Shown here: positions 18,098 through 27,881 of the stretch, in pieces
Numbering within the stretch: the stretch's first letter is position 1
How the letters are laid out: each line of letters starts with the position of its first letter
Source of the DNA: Chloroflexota bacterium
GTDB lineage: Bacteria; Chloroflexota; Anaerolineae; Aggregatilineales; J027
NCBI GenBank assembly: GCA_016234595.1
Contig: JACRBG010000053.1
Coordinates: 1 to 64,000, forward strand
DNA length: 64,000 nucleotides
Direction: 5' to 3'
Made by a program: the position numbers and the translations under genes
The notes under the pieces: generated by a model
What the model was told of the DNA's origin: nothing
Seen by the model: only the letters and a program-made list of their open reading frames with translations
The model's database searches: none

Positions 18098-19102
18098 ATG
18101 AACTCTGAAAACTGCTTAGAAATTCAAGACTTGGAAGTCCATTTCCATACATTAGATGGCACGGTGCGCGGGGTGGATGGTGTCACGCTTTCGATTCGCA
18201 ATGGTGAAACATTGGGGGTGGTGGGTGAATCTGGTTGCGGCAAAAGCGTCACGGCTCATAGTGTCATGCGCTTGCTACCGCGCCGGGTTGCTAAAATCTC
18301 CAAAGGGGATGTCTGGTTCCGTCGCCGTAATGGGGAAGAAATCAATATGACCGCCCTTGACCCCAACGGCTCGGCGATTCGCACGATACGCGGTAATGAA
18401 ATCGCCATGATTTTCCAAGAACCCATGACCTCGCTTTCGCCGATGCACACCATCGGTGACCAAATCATGGAAGCGATTATGCTGCATCAGCGGGTGGGCA
18501 AACGCGAGGCGGAAGAAAAAGCGATTGCCATGTTGCAGGCTGTACGCATCGCCAATCCACGCGAATTTGTGCGTTCGTATCCCCATCAATATTCGGGTGG
18601 GATGCGTCAACGGGCCATGATTGCGATGGCACTCTCGTGCAATCCGTCCTTGTTGATAGCTGACGAACCGACGACGGCACTTGATGTGACGATTCAAGCC
18701 CAGATTTTGGATTTGATGCGTGATCTCCAAAACGAATTTAGCTCGGCCATTATGATGATTACCCATAACTTGGGCGTTATTAACGAAATGGCGGATCGTA
18801 TCGCGGTCATGTATCTGGGCAAAGTCGTCGAGGTGGCGGAGCGTACTACACTGCTCAAACGTCCGGCCCATCCGTATACCGTCGGCCTGTTGCAATCGGT
18901 TCCAGCGATGGGAAATCAGGAACGTACGCGGCTGCATCCCATCCCCGGTATGATTCCTGACCCGTTTAATGTGCCTAAAGGCTGTGCTTTTTTCGACCGC
19001 TGCCCAGTCAAAAATAAAAAATCGGCGTGCCAAGACCCGGCAGGTGTGCCATTGGTCGAAGTTGAACCCGGTCATCAAGTCCGCTGCACACTGTATAGCT
19101 AA
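18098..19102 (+). CDS. Oligosaccharide ABC transporter ATPase (DppD type)
   Basis: This 334-residue cytoplasmic ATPase is of the oligopeptide/dipeptide subfamily. Walker A GESGCGKS lies near residue 43, the signature [16 protein letters not shown] near residue 165 and Walker [13 protein letters not shown] near residue 185. The C-terminal oligopeptide-transporter extension ends with three spaced Cys residues ([17 protein letters not shown]), which in this subfamily often hold an iron-sulfur cluster or metal. It forms a heterodimer with the next gene product. Confidence 0.93.
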   Translation: MNSENCLEIQDLEVHFHTLDGTVRGVDGVTLSIRNGETLGVVGESGCGKSVTAHSVMRLLPRRVAKISKGDVWFRRRNGEEINMTALDPNGSAIRTIRGNEIAMIFQEPMTSLSPMHTIGDQIMEAIMLHQRVGKREAEEKAIAMLQAVRIANPREFVRSYPHQYSGGMRQRAMIAMALSCNPSLLIADEPTTALDVTIQAQILDLMRDLQNEFSSAIMMITHNLGVINEMADRIAVMYLGKVVEVAERTTLLKRPAHPYTVGLLQSVPAMGNQERTRLHPIPGMIPDPFNVPKGCAFFDRCPVKNKKSACQDPAGVPLVEVEPGHQVRCTLYS

Positions 19103-19112
19103 GGGTATCGTG

Positions 19113-20189
19113 ATGCAATCCAATTATTTAATTGAAGTGAATGATCTGAAAAAATACTTTCCTATCCGCCGGGGTGTCCTCAAACGAGTAGTAGGGAATG
19201 TCCGGGCTGTGGATGGGGTCAGTTTTAACATTCAACGTGGGGAGACGTTAGGATTAGTGGGCGAATCGGGCTGTGGCAAGACCACCGCAGGCCGGTGTGT
19301 TGTGCGGGCCTATCAACCGACGGCTGGCGAAATCTTGTTTCATGAAGACGAAGACCTGACCTATAACGTCAAGAAATTGGTTGTTCATGCCAAACATAGC
19401 AAAGATGGCGTCAGTCGGGGGCATATGATTGATTTTGCCAAGCTCGATTCCAACGGCCTGCGCAGCTATCGGCATGAAATCCAGATGATTTTCCAAGACC
19501 CCTTTTCCTCACTGAATCCGCGTATGACCGTTTTGGATATTGTCGCCGAGCCGCTGGTCATCCATACGGGCAAACGTCCGCGCCAACTAAAAGAAGAAGT
19601 GGCCGACTTGCTGCGAAAGGTTGGTCTGCGCCCGGAACATATGAACCGCTATCCAAATGCGTTTAGTGGGGGGCAACGTCAACGCATCGGCATTGCGCGT
19701 GCTCTGGCCCTGCGACCCAAATTGATTGTGTGCGATGAACCCGTGTCGGCACTGGATGTGTCGGTGCAGGCGCAGGTCGTCAATTTGCTGCAAGATTTAC
19801 AGAACGACCTAAACATGGCCTATTTGTTTATTGCCCACGACTTGTCCGTAGTGCAGCACATCAGCAATCGTGTCGCGGTGATGTATCTGGGCAAGATTGT
19901 GGAACTGTGCGAATCCAAAGAACTCTACCACAATCCCCGGCATCCCTATACTGAGGCGTTGCTGGCCTCGGTTCCTTCGACCGACCCTGATGTTAAACGG
20001 GAACGCATTTTCCTTTCGGGCGATGTGCCAAATCCAGCCAATCCACCAACGGGCTGTGCTTTCCATCCGCGCTGCCGCTATGCCAAAGACATCTGCAAAC
20101 AAGAAATCCCACCATGGCACGAAACATCGGATGGGCATGGCGTCGCCTGTCATTTAGCCGATGAACTCTCACTCGTAGGAGTGCATTAA
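19113..20189 (+). CDS. Oligosaccharide ABC transporter ATPase (DppF type)
   Basis: This is the partner ATPase, with 358 residues from the ATG at 19113, which follows AAGGG at good spacing. A longer in-frame start at 18969 would lie deep inside the preceding gene. Walker A is GESGCGKTT near residue 48, the signature [15 protein letters not shown] near residue 185, and Walker [13 protein letters not shown]. An insert after Walker A ([20 protein letters not shown]) is longer than in E. coli DppF. The C-terminal [15 protein letters not shown] again carries the three-Cys motif. Confidence 0.92.
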   Translation: MQSNYLIEVNDLKKYFPIRRGVLKRVVGNVRAVDGVSFNIQRGETLGLVGESGCGKTTAGRCVVRAYQPTAGEILFHEDEDLTYNVKKLVVHAKHSKDGVSRGHMIDFAKLDSNGLRSYRHEIQMIFQDPFSSLNPRMTVLDIVAEPLVIHTGKRPRQLKEEVADLLRKVGLRPEHMNRYPNAFSGGQRQRIGIARALALRPKLIVCDEPVSALDVSVQAQVVNLLQDLQNDLNMAYLFIAHDLSVVQHISNRVAVMYLGKIVELCESKELYHNPRHPYTEALLASVPSTDPDVKRERIFLSGDVPNPANPPTGCAFHPRCRYAKDICKQEIPPWHETSDGHGVACHLADELSLVGVH

Positions 20190-20191
20190 TC

Positions 20192-22039
20192 ATGCGTCCA
20201 TCTGTCCAGCAATTGAAGCAGTGGTTTGCCGACCCTGCCCCCCTCAGTAATTTGCGCCAACAAATTCGCACTGCACCGATGACCGCACCCATGCTTGAGG
20301 TGATGCGGGCCATGGTGCCGGATGTTACCACCATTCCGCTGCTAACCTATCACCTTTACCGCGAATTTGAACATACGGGTAGCCGCCCAGAGTTTCAAGA
20401 CCCCTATTTTCTACGGCGGGCCATGCTCACCCGCGCCCTTGTGGAATACATCATGGGTGATTCATCCATGCTGCGCCCGATTGAGAATTTGTTGTGGGCG
20501 ATTTGCGAAGAAACGTCTTGGGTTGTTCCGGCACACGAGGAACAAGGGCCGAATTATTGGGAGGTTGAACCACCCATTCTTCGCACCGAACCCCTTGGCG
20601 CACACACCGCACTGACACGAGAACCAGACAGTATTGATTTATTTGCAGCAGAAACAGGGGCAGTGCTGGCGGAAACAGCCTATTTGCTGAAGGATGACCT
20701 GACCCCCGAAGTGTATCAGCGGGTCAAACAAGAATTGGAACGGCACATCTTTAAACCCTATCTGGCACATGCACGCAAACACTGGTGGTTTAAAGGGGCG
20801 CTGAATTGGAACGGGGTGTGCAACGGCAGCATCGGTTTGGCATTTTTGCGCATGGTGGACGACCCCCAAACACTGGCGGAAGCCTTTGCGATGGTCTTGG
20901 AAGGATTTGAGACCTATATCGCCACCGGATTTGAGGCCGATGGCGGCAGCATCGAAGGGGTGGGCTATTGGAATTATGGCCTGATGTTTTACGTGACTGT
21001 CGCCGAACTGCTGCGCGAATTAACCAAGGGCGAATTAGATTTGCTGGCGGCTGATCGCATGAAAGACATTGCGTATTATCCGGTGGGGATGGCTTTGCAA
21101 CCCCCACAGTATCTCAATTTTGGCGATACACCGGAGACGGTTAACATCGCGGCGGGCATCGCTCAAAAGTTGGCCGAGCGCACGGGTGTCCATGAACTAC
21201 GGGCACTGGTTGGCAGCCTGCCCAAACCAGATGAACAGAGTTATTCGGTTGCTAAACTGCCAATTATGCTGCGTCAATTGGTGTGGTGGGACGGGCAAGC
21301 CTATGACCCGCCCGCGCTACGTGATTACTATTTGCCAACGGTGGGTGTGGTCAAAATGGTGGGCAAGGCGGCGGCTCAACCCGTCGTATTAGCCGTAACG
21401 GTGGGCCACAACGATGGACACCATAGTCATGTGGACGTGGGCAGCTTTGTCTATCATATCAATGGGGAGAGCCTTATCCCCGACGCTGGACGTGGCAAAT
21501 ATAGCAAGGCGTATTTCCGCCAAACCCGCTATGACAATATTTTCACCAACGCCTATAGCCACAACATCCCACGTATCAGCGGCAAGATGCAGCAACCGGG
21601 ACGTGAATTTGGCGGGGAGCGGCGCTTTTATGGCACGATTGTTGATCATGGTGAGGACGATGGATGGAAATTTGTCACACTGGATTTCCACACCGCCTAT
21701 GATTTGCCTGAATTGACCCTCGCCCGCCGCACCGTCTCGCTCGACCCTAAAACAGGTGTTGCCATTATCCAAGATCAATTTGAATTTGCCGCTGACCCGT
21801 TGCCTATCGAAGAAGCTTTTGTTACATGGCATGATGTAACATCGCAATCCGCCGATACGGTGCTTATTCGGGGTGAACAAGCCGCGATTAAGGTTTGCGC
21901 GGAGGGAGCCGGGGCGAATTTTCAGGTGGAATTTTTGGAGCAGGCCAGCCGCGAAAATGAACGGCGTGGCGTGTTGAAACGCATTAGCACCTTAATTACG
22001 GGCACAACCTTTACATTGGTCGTGACCCCTGAAGCGTAA
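20192..22039 (+). CDS. Heparinase II/III-like uronic acid polysaccharide lyase
   Basis: This 615-residue protein has the two-part layout of heparinase II/III-like lyases. The N-terminal alpha/alpha toroid (about residues 1-370) holds WWFKGALNWNGVCNGSIGLAFL. The C-terminal beta-sandwich is marked by GHNDGHHSHVDVGSFVYHINGE near residue 408 and then DAGRGKYSKAYF. The Asn/His/Tyr residues in these blocks are the usual beta-elimination catalysts. There is no signal peptide, so it should act in the cytoplasm on imported oligosaccharides. The exact substrate cannot be read; the ogl-kdu context points to an oligouronide. It starts 2 bases after the ATPase stop. Confidence 0.83.
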   Translation: MRPSVQQLKQWFADPAPLSNLRQQIRTAPMTAPMLEVMRAMVPDVTTIPLLTYHLYREFEHTGSRPEFQDPYFLRRAMLTRALVEYIMGDSSMLRPIENLLWAICEETSWVVPAHEEQGPNYWEVEPPILRTEPLGAHTALTREPDSIDLFAAETGAVLAETAYLLKDDLTPEVYQRVKQELERHIFKPYLAHARKHWWFKGALNWNGVCNGSIGLAFLRMVDDPQTLAEAFAMVLEGFETYIATGFEADGGSIEGVGYWNYGLMFYVTVAELLRELTKGELDLLAADRMKDIAYYPVGMALQPPQYLNFGDTPETVNIAAGIAQKLAERTGVHELRALVGSLPKPDEQSYSVAKLPIMLRQLVWWDGQAYDPPALRDYYLPTVGVVKMVGKAAAQPVVLAVTVGHNDGHHSHVDVGSFVYHINGESLIPDAGRGKYSKAYFRQTRYDNIFTNAYSHNIPRISGKMQQPGREFGGERRFYGTIVDHGEDDGWKFVTLDFHTAYDLPELTLARRTVSLDPKTGVAIIQDQFEFAADPLPIEEAFVTWHDVTSQSADTVLIRGEQAAIKVCAEGAGANFQVEFLEQASRENERRGVLKRISTLITGTTFTLVVTPEA

Positions 22040-22052
22040 AAGGATAGAGGTA

Positions 22053-23228
22053 ATGAGAACTTGGCAATCGGAAATGAGCACATTCACCGATGCACTGACG
22101 GGCCGCACTATCAAGCGCCTAACGACGACTGGCAACAATGTGCATATGTACTTTACTGAAAATTCATTTGTGCAGGGCAAAAATGAAATCATATTTCAGT
22201 CAGACCGAGCGTCTGGTAAAGACCGCGCCCCACACGAAGACCCTGAATTCAGCATCTTTCGCATGAATTTGGATACAGGGGTTATCGAGCAGTTAAGCGA
22301 CGATATTGTTCGCTCCGCCAGCGCCGTTACCAAAACCCCGGAAGGCCAGTTGATTGCCTACACCACCGATTGCGAAGTCAAAGTATTGAATACCGAAACA
22401 GGCGTCACGACGTTGGTCTATCGAGAGACTGGCCCGTATCAAATGGCGAGTGTGCCCTCGATTGCCCCGAATCGCCAATATGTTGCCTTTTGCCGCAATG
22501 AGGATAGCAAAGACCCTATTCATTATCACGGGGCCAATTATGCGGGTTTCAAAGAGCGCTTTTACGCCATTAAGGACGGGCGGATTACGTTGGCCTATAT
22601 GGATGGGTCGGGCGCGTTTGATGTGCTTAAAGATACCCACCAAGTTGGGCACTTCCAATTCTCACCCGTAGATTCGAATCTGGGCATGTTCTGCCACGAA
22701 GGGCCTTGGAACCTAGTCACACAGCGCATCTGGTTTTTGGATTTTATCTCGCGCGAAACCCGACCCTGTTTCCGCCAACTGGAGCAGGACTCGATTGGAC
22801 ACGAGTTTTGGACTCAAGATGGCTATGTGTTTTTTGACAATCGGGGGCCGGGGCATGATGGCACGATTACCTCCGACAAGACTCAGGCCGTGTTAAAAGA
22901 CGTGGCCGTCAACGAAAACACGATGACACCCTTTGTTGGCTTGATGGATCGGCATGGTCAGATAATCAAAAAGATTGATATGCCGTTTTATTGCAATCAT
23001 TATCACGCCAACCCCGACAACACCGTGTTGGTGGGTGACGATGTGGATAAATTGGTGCTGATTGACATCGCAGGTACTGAGCCGAAATTGACCGAATTAT
23101 GCGGACACCACACCTCATGGCACACCCAAAGCAGCCATTGTCACCCCACATGGGATTGGGATGGTAGCCGGATTTTGTTCGCCTCGGATGAAGGCGGACG
23201 AGTCCAACTTTATTTGCTGGAATTATAG
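22053..23228 (+). CDS. ogl: Oligogalacturonate lyase (PL22)
   Basis: This 391-residue cytoplasmic seven-bladed beta-propeller lyase cleaves short oligogalacturonides to 5-keto-4-deoxyuronate by beta-elimination. The C-terminal block HTSWHTQSSHCHPTWDWDG near residue 347 carries the Gln and two His that bind Mn in characterised family members. A further His lies in FYCNHYHANPDNT near residue 311. TolB-like strands such as QSDRASGKDRAP and SRILFASDEGG mark the propeller. The length equals that of known Ogl proteins (about 388). It is the step that defines this operon as pectin-related. Confidence 0.92.
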   Translation: MRTWQSEMSTFTDALTGRTIKRLTTTGNNVHMYFTENSFVQGKNEIIFQSDRASGKDRAPHEDPEFSIFRMNLDTGVIEQLSDDIVRSASAVTKTPEGQLIAYTTDCEVKVLNTETGVTTLVYRETGPYQMASVPSIAPNRQYVAFCRNEDSKDPIHYHGANYAGFKERFYAIKDGRITLAYMDGSGAFDVLKDTHQVGHFQFSPVDSNLGMFCHEGPWNLVTQRIWFLDFISRETRPCFRQLEQDSIGHEFWTQDGYVFFDNRGPGHDGTITSDKTQAVLKDVAVNENTMTPFVGLMDRHGQIIKKIDMPFYCNHYHANPDNTVLVGDDVDKLVLIDIAGTEPKLTELCGHHTSWHTQSSHCHPTWDWDGSRILFASDEGGRVQLYLLEL

Positions 23229-23241
23229 GGAGTTGTTGATT

Positions 23242-24066
23242 ATGGACATGCGTTATCCATCACATCCGGACAAGGTCAAGAATTTTACGACGGAGCAACT
23301 GCGGGCGGAGTTTCTGATTCCTGAATTATTTATACCCGGTGAACTGACCCTGACCTACAGCCATATTGACCGGATTATCCTCGGTGGGGCCAGCCCGACC
23401 AATACCCAACCGATTGAACTGACGGCCAGCCCGAAAGATTTGGGAGCCGAATTTTTCCTTGCGCGACGTGAGGTCGGTATTGTAAATGTCGGCGGACGCG
23501 GCACGGTTACAGTGGATGGCACAGTCTATCCGCTGGAAAAACGCGACTGCCTGTATATTGGCATGGGGACAAAATCGGTCTGTTTTGCGGGGGAGGGGGC
23601 GCTGTTCTATTTTGCTAGTACCCCTGCCCACATGACCTACCCAACGGTGCATCTACCCATCACCCAAGCCCAGCCCGTCCATTTAGGGAGTATCGCCAAT
23701 TCGAATGAGCGTACCATCAATAAATTTATCCATCCTGAAGGCATCCAAAGCTGCCAATTGGTGATGGGGGTCACACTGCTTGATCCCAACAATATGTGGA
23801 ACACCATGCCTGCCCATACCCACGCTCGGCGGATGGAGGCGTATTTTTATTTCGACCTTGAAGGCGACAATGTGGTTTTTCATCTGATGGGAGAACCCAA
23901 TGAAACCCGCCATCTAGTCGTGCGCAATCGGCAGGCTGTGATCTCGCCCAGTTGGTCAATTCATGCGGGCATGGGCACGGGGAATTATGCGTTTATTTGG
24001 GCAATGGCTGGTGAAAACCAAACCTTCTCCGACATGGACGCGGTTGCGATGGGGAGTTTGCTGTAA
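23242..24066 (+). CDS. kduI: 5-keto-4-deoxyuronate isomerase
   Basis: This 274-residue cupin-fold enzyme converts 5-keto-4-deoxyuronate to 2,5-diketo-3-deoxygluconate. The Zn ligands are all visible: His-x-His in MPAHTHARRMEAY, the Glu five residues on, and a final His in SPSWSIHAG. The spacing (0, +2, +7, +49) is the same as in the E. coli enzyme. The start at 23242 follows GGGAG at 23228-23232; a longer in-frame ATG at 23161 lies inside ogl and is rejected. The product goes straight to KduD. Confidence 0.95.
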   Translation: MDMRYPSHPDKVKNFTTEQLRAEFLIPELFIPGELTLTYSHIDRIILGGASPTNTQPIELTASPKDLGAEFFLARREVGIVNVGGRGTVTVDGTVYPLEKRDCLYIGMGTKSVCFAGEGALFYFASTPAHMTYPTVHLPITQAQPVHLGSIANSNERTINKFIHPEGIQSCQLVMGVTLLDPNNMWNTMPAHTHARRMEAYFYFDLEGDNVVFHLMGEPNETRHLVVRNRQAVISPSWSIHAGMGTGNYAFIWAMAGENQTFSDMDAVAMGSLL

Positions 24067-24077
24067 GGGCTTTAGAC

Positions 24078-24103
24078 GGCCATTTCGGGGGCGAAAGATG
24101 GCC
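24078..24103. other. Imperfect hairpin in the kduI-kduD gap
   Basis: GGCCATTTCG (24078-24087) pairs with CGAAAGATGGCC (24092-24103) with a two-base bulge and a short G-rich loop. The 142-base gap between kduI and kduD also has a T7 run near 24169, but the stem does not abut it. It could be a processing site, a weak terminator or a second promoter region within the operon. Confidence 0.4.
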
Positions 24104-24208
24104 CCACCCCTGACCCTTCCTCAAATATAGGAAGAGGAAAGAAGGCAGATGGCCTAGGTGAGGTGAGTTTTTTTGTACCCCACACATTATTTATAGAGGA
24201 ACACGTCA

Positions 24209-24979
24209 ATGGGCATTTTGGATTCATTTCGACTAGATGGGAAAGTCGCGCTGGTTACAGGGGCAAGTCGCGGCTTGGGGCAGGCGATGGCGGTAGGGTT
24301 GGCGGAGGCAGGCGCAAACATTGCCGTCTTAGACCGCACCCCGGATTGTAACGAAACGTGTGATCTGGTCAAAAAAGCGGGTCGCCGTTTTACCACCATC
24401 TCGTGCGATTTATATAGCACCCCGGTGAGCGGGCTGGGGGATGTAGTTAAGACGGTTGTTCAGGAACTCGGCCAGATTGATATTTTGGTAAATAATGCGG
24501 GGATTATCCGGCGCTCCCCGGCCCTCGAATTTAGCGAGGATGATTGGGACAGTGTTCTGCAAATCAATCTAAAATCAGTTTTTTTCCTATCGCAGGCCGC
24601 CGCCCGTCAGATGGTTCCGCATGGTCGTGGCAAGATTATCAACATTGCCTCCATGTTGTCCTATCAAGGGGGCATTCTTGTGCCATCCTATACCGCAGCC
24701 AAAAGTGGGGTGATGGGTATTACGCGGGCACTTGCCAATGAGTGGGCCGCTATGGGCATTAATGTCAACGCGATTGCCCCCGGTTATATGGCAACTGATA
24801 ACACTGCCCCCATTCGTGCTGATGAAAATCGCAGCGCCTCCATCCTTGCCCGCATTCCGGCGGGGCGGTGGGGGGAAGCCAGCGATTTGCAGGGGGCCGC
24901 CGTGTTTTTGGCATCAGCGGCCTCGGACTATCTATATGGAGCAATTATTCCGGTTGATGGCGGTTGGTTAGCGCGTTGA
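24209..24979 (+). CDS. kduD: 2-deoxy-D-gluconate 3-dehydrogenase / 2,5-diketo-3-deoxygluconate reductase
   Basis: This 256-residue short-chain dehydrogenase reduces the KduI product to 2-keto-3-deoxygluconate with NAD(P)H. The cofactor motif TGASRGLGQAMA lies near residue 17, NNAG near residue 96 and the catalytic YTAAK near residue 157, with the catalytic Ser in INIASMLSYQGG. The APGYMATDNT segment is characteristic of KduD. AGAGGA at 24195-24200 sets the start. It follows kduI as in enteric bacteria, though with a 142-base gap. Confidence 0.93.
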   Translation: MGILDSFRLDGKVALVTGASRGLGQAMAVGLAEAGANIAVLDRTPDCNETCDLVKKAGRRFTTISCDLYSTPVSGLGDVVKTVVQELGQIDILVNNAGIIRRSPALEFSEDDWDSVLQINLKSVFFLSQAAARQMVPHGRGKIINIASMLSYQGGILVPSYTAAKSGVMGITRALANEWAAMGINVNAIAPGYMATDNTAPIRADENRSASILARIPAGRWGEASDLQGAAVFLASAASDYLYGAIIPVDGGWLAR

Positions 24980-24990
24980 GGAGCGTTAAA

Positions 24991-25329
24991 ATGGCGGCAA
25001 CATTTCAAGCAGAAGCGGTGCGTGAAACAATTAAAGCGGGACGCACCCGATATTTAACCTACACCCATGATTTAATGATGGTGGTGATGGATTTTAGTGA
25101 TGGCCCCTGTGACCTGCCCGATCCACCGCACAGCCACCCCCATGAACAAATTACTTATGTGGCCGAGGGGGAGCTGGTGTTCTTTTTGGGCGATACCCCC
25201 CACCAATTACAGGCCGGGGATATGATTGCGATCCCCGCGAATGTGCCACATACCATCCAATTGCTGACGCCAAAGGTGCGTCTGATTGATACTTTTAGCC
25301 CCATCCGCGAGGATTTTTTGAAGGGATAG
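24991..25329 (+). CDS. kdgF: KdgF-like cupin, unsaturated uronate ring-opening protein
   Basis: This 112-residue single-domain cupin has the first cupin motif HSHPHEQITYVAEGELVFF near residue 44 and the second, GDMIAIPANVPHTI, near residue 78, with His, His, Gln and His available for metal binding. KdgF proteins of this size speed the conversion of 4,5-unsaturated galacturonate or mannuronate, released by lyases, to the linear 5-keto form used by KduI. The position among kduI, kduD and ogl fits this role. Cupins are diverse, so the call rests on size, motif and context. The start at 24991 follows GAGGAG. Confidence 0.78.
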   Translation: MAATFQAEAVRETIKAGRTRYLTYTHDLMMVVMDFSDGPCDLPDPPHSHPHEQITYVAEGELVFFLGDTPHQLQAGDMIAIPANVPHTIQLLTPKVRLIDTFSPIREDFLKG

Positions 25330-25335
25330 TTGTCT

Positions 25336-26151
25336 ATGCAGGTTGATCTTTCGGGTAAAGTCGCCATTGTCACCGGGGGGACAGGGGTACTTTGCTCACC
25401 GATGTGTTTAGCACTGGCGGAGGCTGGCGCGACGGTTGTGGTGCTCGCGCAAAATCAGACCAAAATTGATGCACTGGTCGAGCAGATCAAAGCCAAGGGT
25501 GGTAAGGCGCTTGGCCTTAGCGCGGATGTCTTGCAAAAAGACTCGCTAGAAGCCGCCGCCAAGACCATCCATGATACCTATGGCAAACTTGACATTTTGG
25601 TGAATGGGGCAGGGGGCAATAAACCCGGAGCGACGGCTGTACCCGGTGAGCGCAGTTTTTTTGATTTACCGGAAGATGCCCTGCGCTGGGTGTTCGACTT
25701 AAATTTTACCAGCACGCTTTTGGCCTCACAGGTGTTTGGGCGCTATATGGCGAAACAGCCAACGGGGGTGATGATTAATTTCTCCTCGATGGCGGTCTAC
25801 CAAATCCTGACGCGGGTGGTGGCCTATAGCGCGGCCAAAGCAGCCCTCCAAAATTTTACACAGTGGATGGCGGTGTATATGGCACGCGAACACAGCCCTG
25901 ATATTCGCGTCAATGCGATTGCCCCCGGTTTCTTTTTGGGTGAACAGAATCGCTTCTTGCTAATTGATGCTGAGACGGGCAATTTGACCCCACGTGGACA
26001 GCAGATTATTGACCATACACCGATGCGCCGATTTGGTGACCCCGAGGATTTGTTGGGTACGCTGTTGTGGCTGGTCAGTGATGCGGCGCGATTTGTGACC
26101 GGGGTAGTGATTCCGGTGGATGGCGGATGGAGCGCGTTTAGTGGAATTTAG
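25336..26151 (+). CDS. uxuB: D-mannonate oxidoreductase, short-chain dehydrogenase type
   Basis: This 271-residue SDR enzyme reduces D-fructuronate to D-mannonate with NADH. It has TGGTGVLCSPMCLALAEAG for the cofactor, NGAG near residue 90, the catalytic YSAAKAA near residue 165, and APGFFLGEQNR after it. That last segment is typical of the Bacillus YjmF/UxuB group, which is unrelated to the E. coli long-chain UxuB. A TTG six bases upstream is also possible, but AAGGG spacing favours the ATG at 25336. It receives fructuronate from UxaC or UxaE of the divergent operon and hands mannonate to UxuA next door. Confidence 0.88.
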   Translation: MQVDLSGKVAIVTGGTGVLCSPMCLALAEAGATVVVLAQNQTKIDALVEQIKAKGGKALGLSADVLQKDSLEAAAKTIHDTYGKLDILVNGAGGNKPGATAVPGERSFFDLPEDALRWVFDLNFTSTLLASQVFGRYMAKQPTGVMINFSSMAVYQILTRVVAYSAAKAALQNFTQWMAVYMAREHSPDIRVNAIAPGFFLGEQNRFLLIDAETGNLTPRGQQIIDHTPMRRFGDPEDLLGTLLWLVSDAARFVTGVVIPVDGGWSAFSGI

Positions 26152-26175
26152 CGTATCACACAAAGTGAAAACCCT

Positions 26176-27216
26176 ATGAAAATGACGATGCGTTGGCTCG
26201 GCGAAACCGACCCGGTGCGTTTAGACTATATCGCCCAAGTACCCTGTATTAAAGGCATTGTGAGCGCACTTGATGGTATTCCGGTGGGTGAGGTGTGGCC
26301 GATTGACCGCTTGCAGGCCCTTAAAGCAAAAATTGAAGCTGTGGGTCTGAAATTGGAGGTGATTGAGAGTATCAACATCTCCGAAGCCATCAAATTAGGT
26401 TTGCCGGAGCGCAAGGCCCATATCGAAAATTACTGCCAGAGCATCCGGCATATGGGCGAACTGGGAATTCCGGTCTTATGTTATAACTTCATGCCGGGGT
26501 TCGATTGGATGCGCAGTAACCTATATTATGTTCACCCCGATGGCTCGGCCAGCAGCGCCTATGTGAATGCGGATATTATGGCATTTGACATCAGTCAGGG
26601 TATCGAAAAGCGGGTGGCGTGGACGAATGCCTTTTCGGGTGAACAATTGCAGGCCCTCATTGACCGTTATCAGCAGGTTTCAGAAGACCAACTCTTTGAG
26701 AATTTCGCCTATTTCCTGCGGCGAGTTGTGCCGGTCGCGGAGGCCAGTGGCGTCTATCTTGCCCTGCACCCAGATGACCCGCCATGGTCAATTTGGGGTC
26801 TGCCGCGTATTGTGCGGGATCAGCCCACTATCCAGCGCATTTTGGATGTCGTCGAGAGTCCCCACCACGGCCTGACCTTTTGCACTGGTTCGTTGGGTAC
26901 AAGGCTCGATAATGATTTACCTGCAATGATTCGGGCCTTCAGGGGGCGCATTAATTTTTTCCATGCACGAAACGTCAAAGTCACCGGTGAACACGACTTT
27001 TATGAAGTGGCCCATCCATCCGAATTTGGCTCGGTCAATATGGAAGCCGTGATACAGGCGCTGATCGAAATCGGCTTTACTGGGCCAATCCGCCCGGATC
27101 ATGGTCGTATGATCTGGGGGGAGAAGGGCATTATGGGTTATGGCTTGCATGACCGCTCATTAGGTGCGATGTACCTCTATGGGTTGTATCAGGGGATGAC
27201 TTATGGACGCCGCTGA
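26176..27216 (+). CDS. uxuA: D-mannonate dehydratase
   Basis: This 346-residue TIM-barrel enzyme dehydrates D-mannonate to 2-keto-3-deoxygluconate. The metal-binding blocks of the family are all present: LALHPDDPPWSIWGLPR near residue 196, LTFCTGSLGTR near residue 233, INFFHARNVK near residue 258 and RPDHGRMIWGE near residue 306. The N-terminus MRWLGETDPVRL is typical. Its 3' end overlaps the aldolase gene by 14 bases, which implies coupled translation. Confidence 0.95.
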   Translation: MKMTMRWLGETDPVRLDYIAQVPCIKGIVSALDGIPVGEVWPIDRLQALKAKIEAVGLKLEVIESINISEAIKLGLPERKAHIENYCQSIRHMGELGIPVLCYNFMPGFDWMRSNLYYVHPDGSASSAYVNADIMAFDISQGIEKRVAWTNAFSGEQLQALIDRYQQVSEDQLFENFAYFLRRVVPVAEASGVYLALHPDDPPWSIWGLPRIVRDQPTIQRILDVVESPHHGLTFCTGSLGTRLDNDLPAMIRAFRGRINFFHARNVKVTGEHDFYEVAHPSEFGSVNMEAVIQALIEIGFTGPIRPDHGRMIWGEKGIMGYGLHDRSLGAMYLYGLYQGMTYGRR

Positions 27217-27838
27217 TGTTGTGCTGAAAAATCGGCTTGTTGCCGTCATCCGCCATGATGATTTGGCAAACTTTCGTCCGCTGGCCGAGACCTTATTGGC
27301 GGGGGGGGTGCGCATTTTGGAATTTACACTGACCAATCTGGACTCACTTAAGGCTGTGGAATCGCTACGCCAGACGCTGCCGATTTTCGACACCGGGGAA
27401 GCACTCATTGGGATCGGGTCGGTGCGCTCAATTGAACACACCCGCCAAGCGATTAACGCAGGTGCTCAATTTCTCGTCTCGCCGGTTCAGCAACTTGAGA
27501 TGGTGGCCGAATGTCAGCGGCGCGGGGTGACGAGTATTTGTGGCGCATATAGCCCGACAGAAATCGCAACCGCTGCTGGTTCCGGGGCGGATTTTGTCAA
27601 AGTGTTCCCGGCTGATACCCTAGGGCCCGCCTATATGAAGGGGGTTCTGGCTGCAATGCCGGAACTGCGCCTTGTGCCAACGGGAGGTGTAACCTTAGAG
27701 AACATTGCCCAATATTTGAAGGCGGGGTGTGTCGCGGTCGGGGTGGGGAGCGCACTGGTTAGCCCTAAAATGATTGCCCTGCGCGATTGGGATAGCCTCC
27801 GTCAATTAGCGTCTCAATATATTGAGCAGATTCAGTAA
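27203..27838 (+). CDS. kdgA: 2-keto-3-deoxy-6-phosphogluconate aldolase
   Basis: This 211-residue class I aldolase of the Eda/KdgA family splits KDPG to pyruvate and glyceraldehyde 3-phosphate, ending the uronate route. The Schiff-base Lys lies in [14 protein letters not shown] near residue 133 and the catalytic Glu in ILEFTLTN near residue 41. [10 protein letters not shown] and AVGVGSALV form the phosphate-binding end. It depends on KdgK of the divergent operon for its substrate, which explains why one regulator would control both arms. Confidence 0.94.
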   Translation: MDAADVVLKNRLVAVIRHDDLANFRPLAETLLAGGVRILEFTLTNLDSLKAVESLRQTLPIFDTGEALIGIGSVRSIEHTRQAINAGAQFLVSPVQQLEMVAECQRRGVTSICGAYSPTEIATAAGSGADFVKVFPADTLGPAYMKGVLAAMPELRLVPTGGVTLENIAQYLKAGCVAVGVGSALVSPKMIALRDWDSLRQLASQYIEQIQ

Positions 27839-27881
27839 CGGCAACCTACGTTAGCCTGTACAAGTTTAGGATAGAAGAACC

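Noticed and set aside
24066-24208. Possible riboswitch in the kduI-kduD gap
   Set aside because: Only one bulged hairpin and a separate T run are seen; no known riboswitch core is recognisable.
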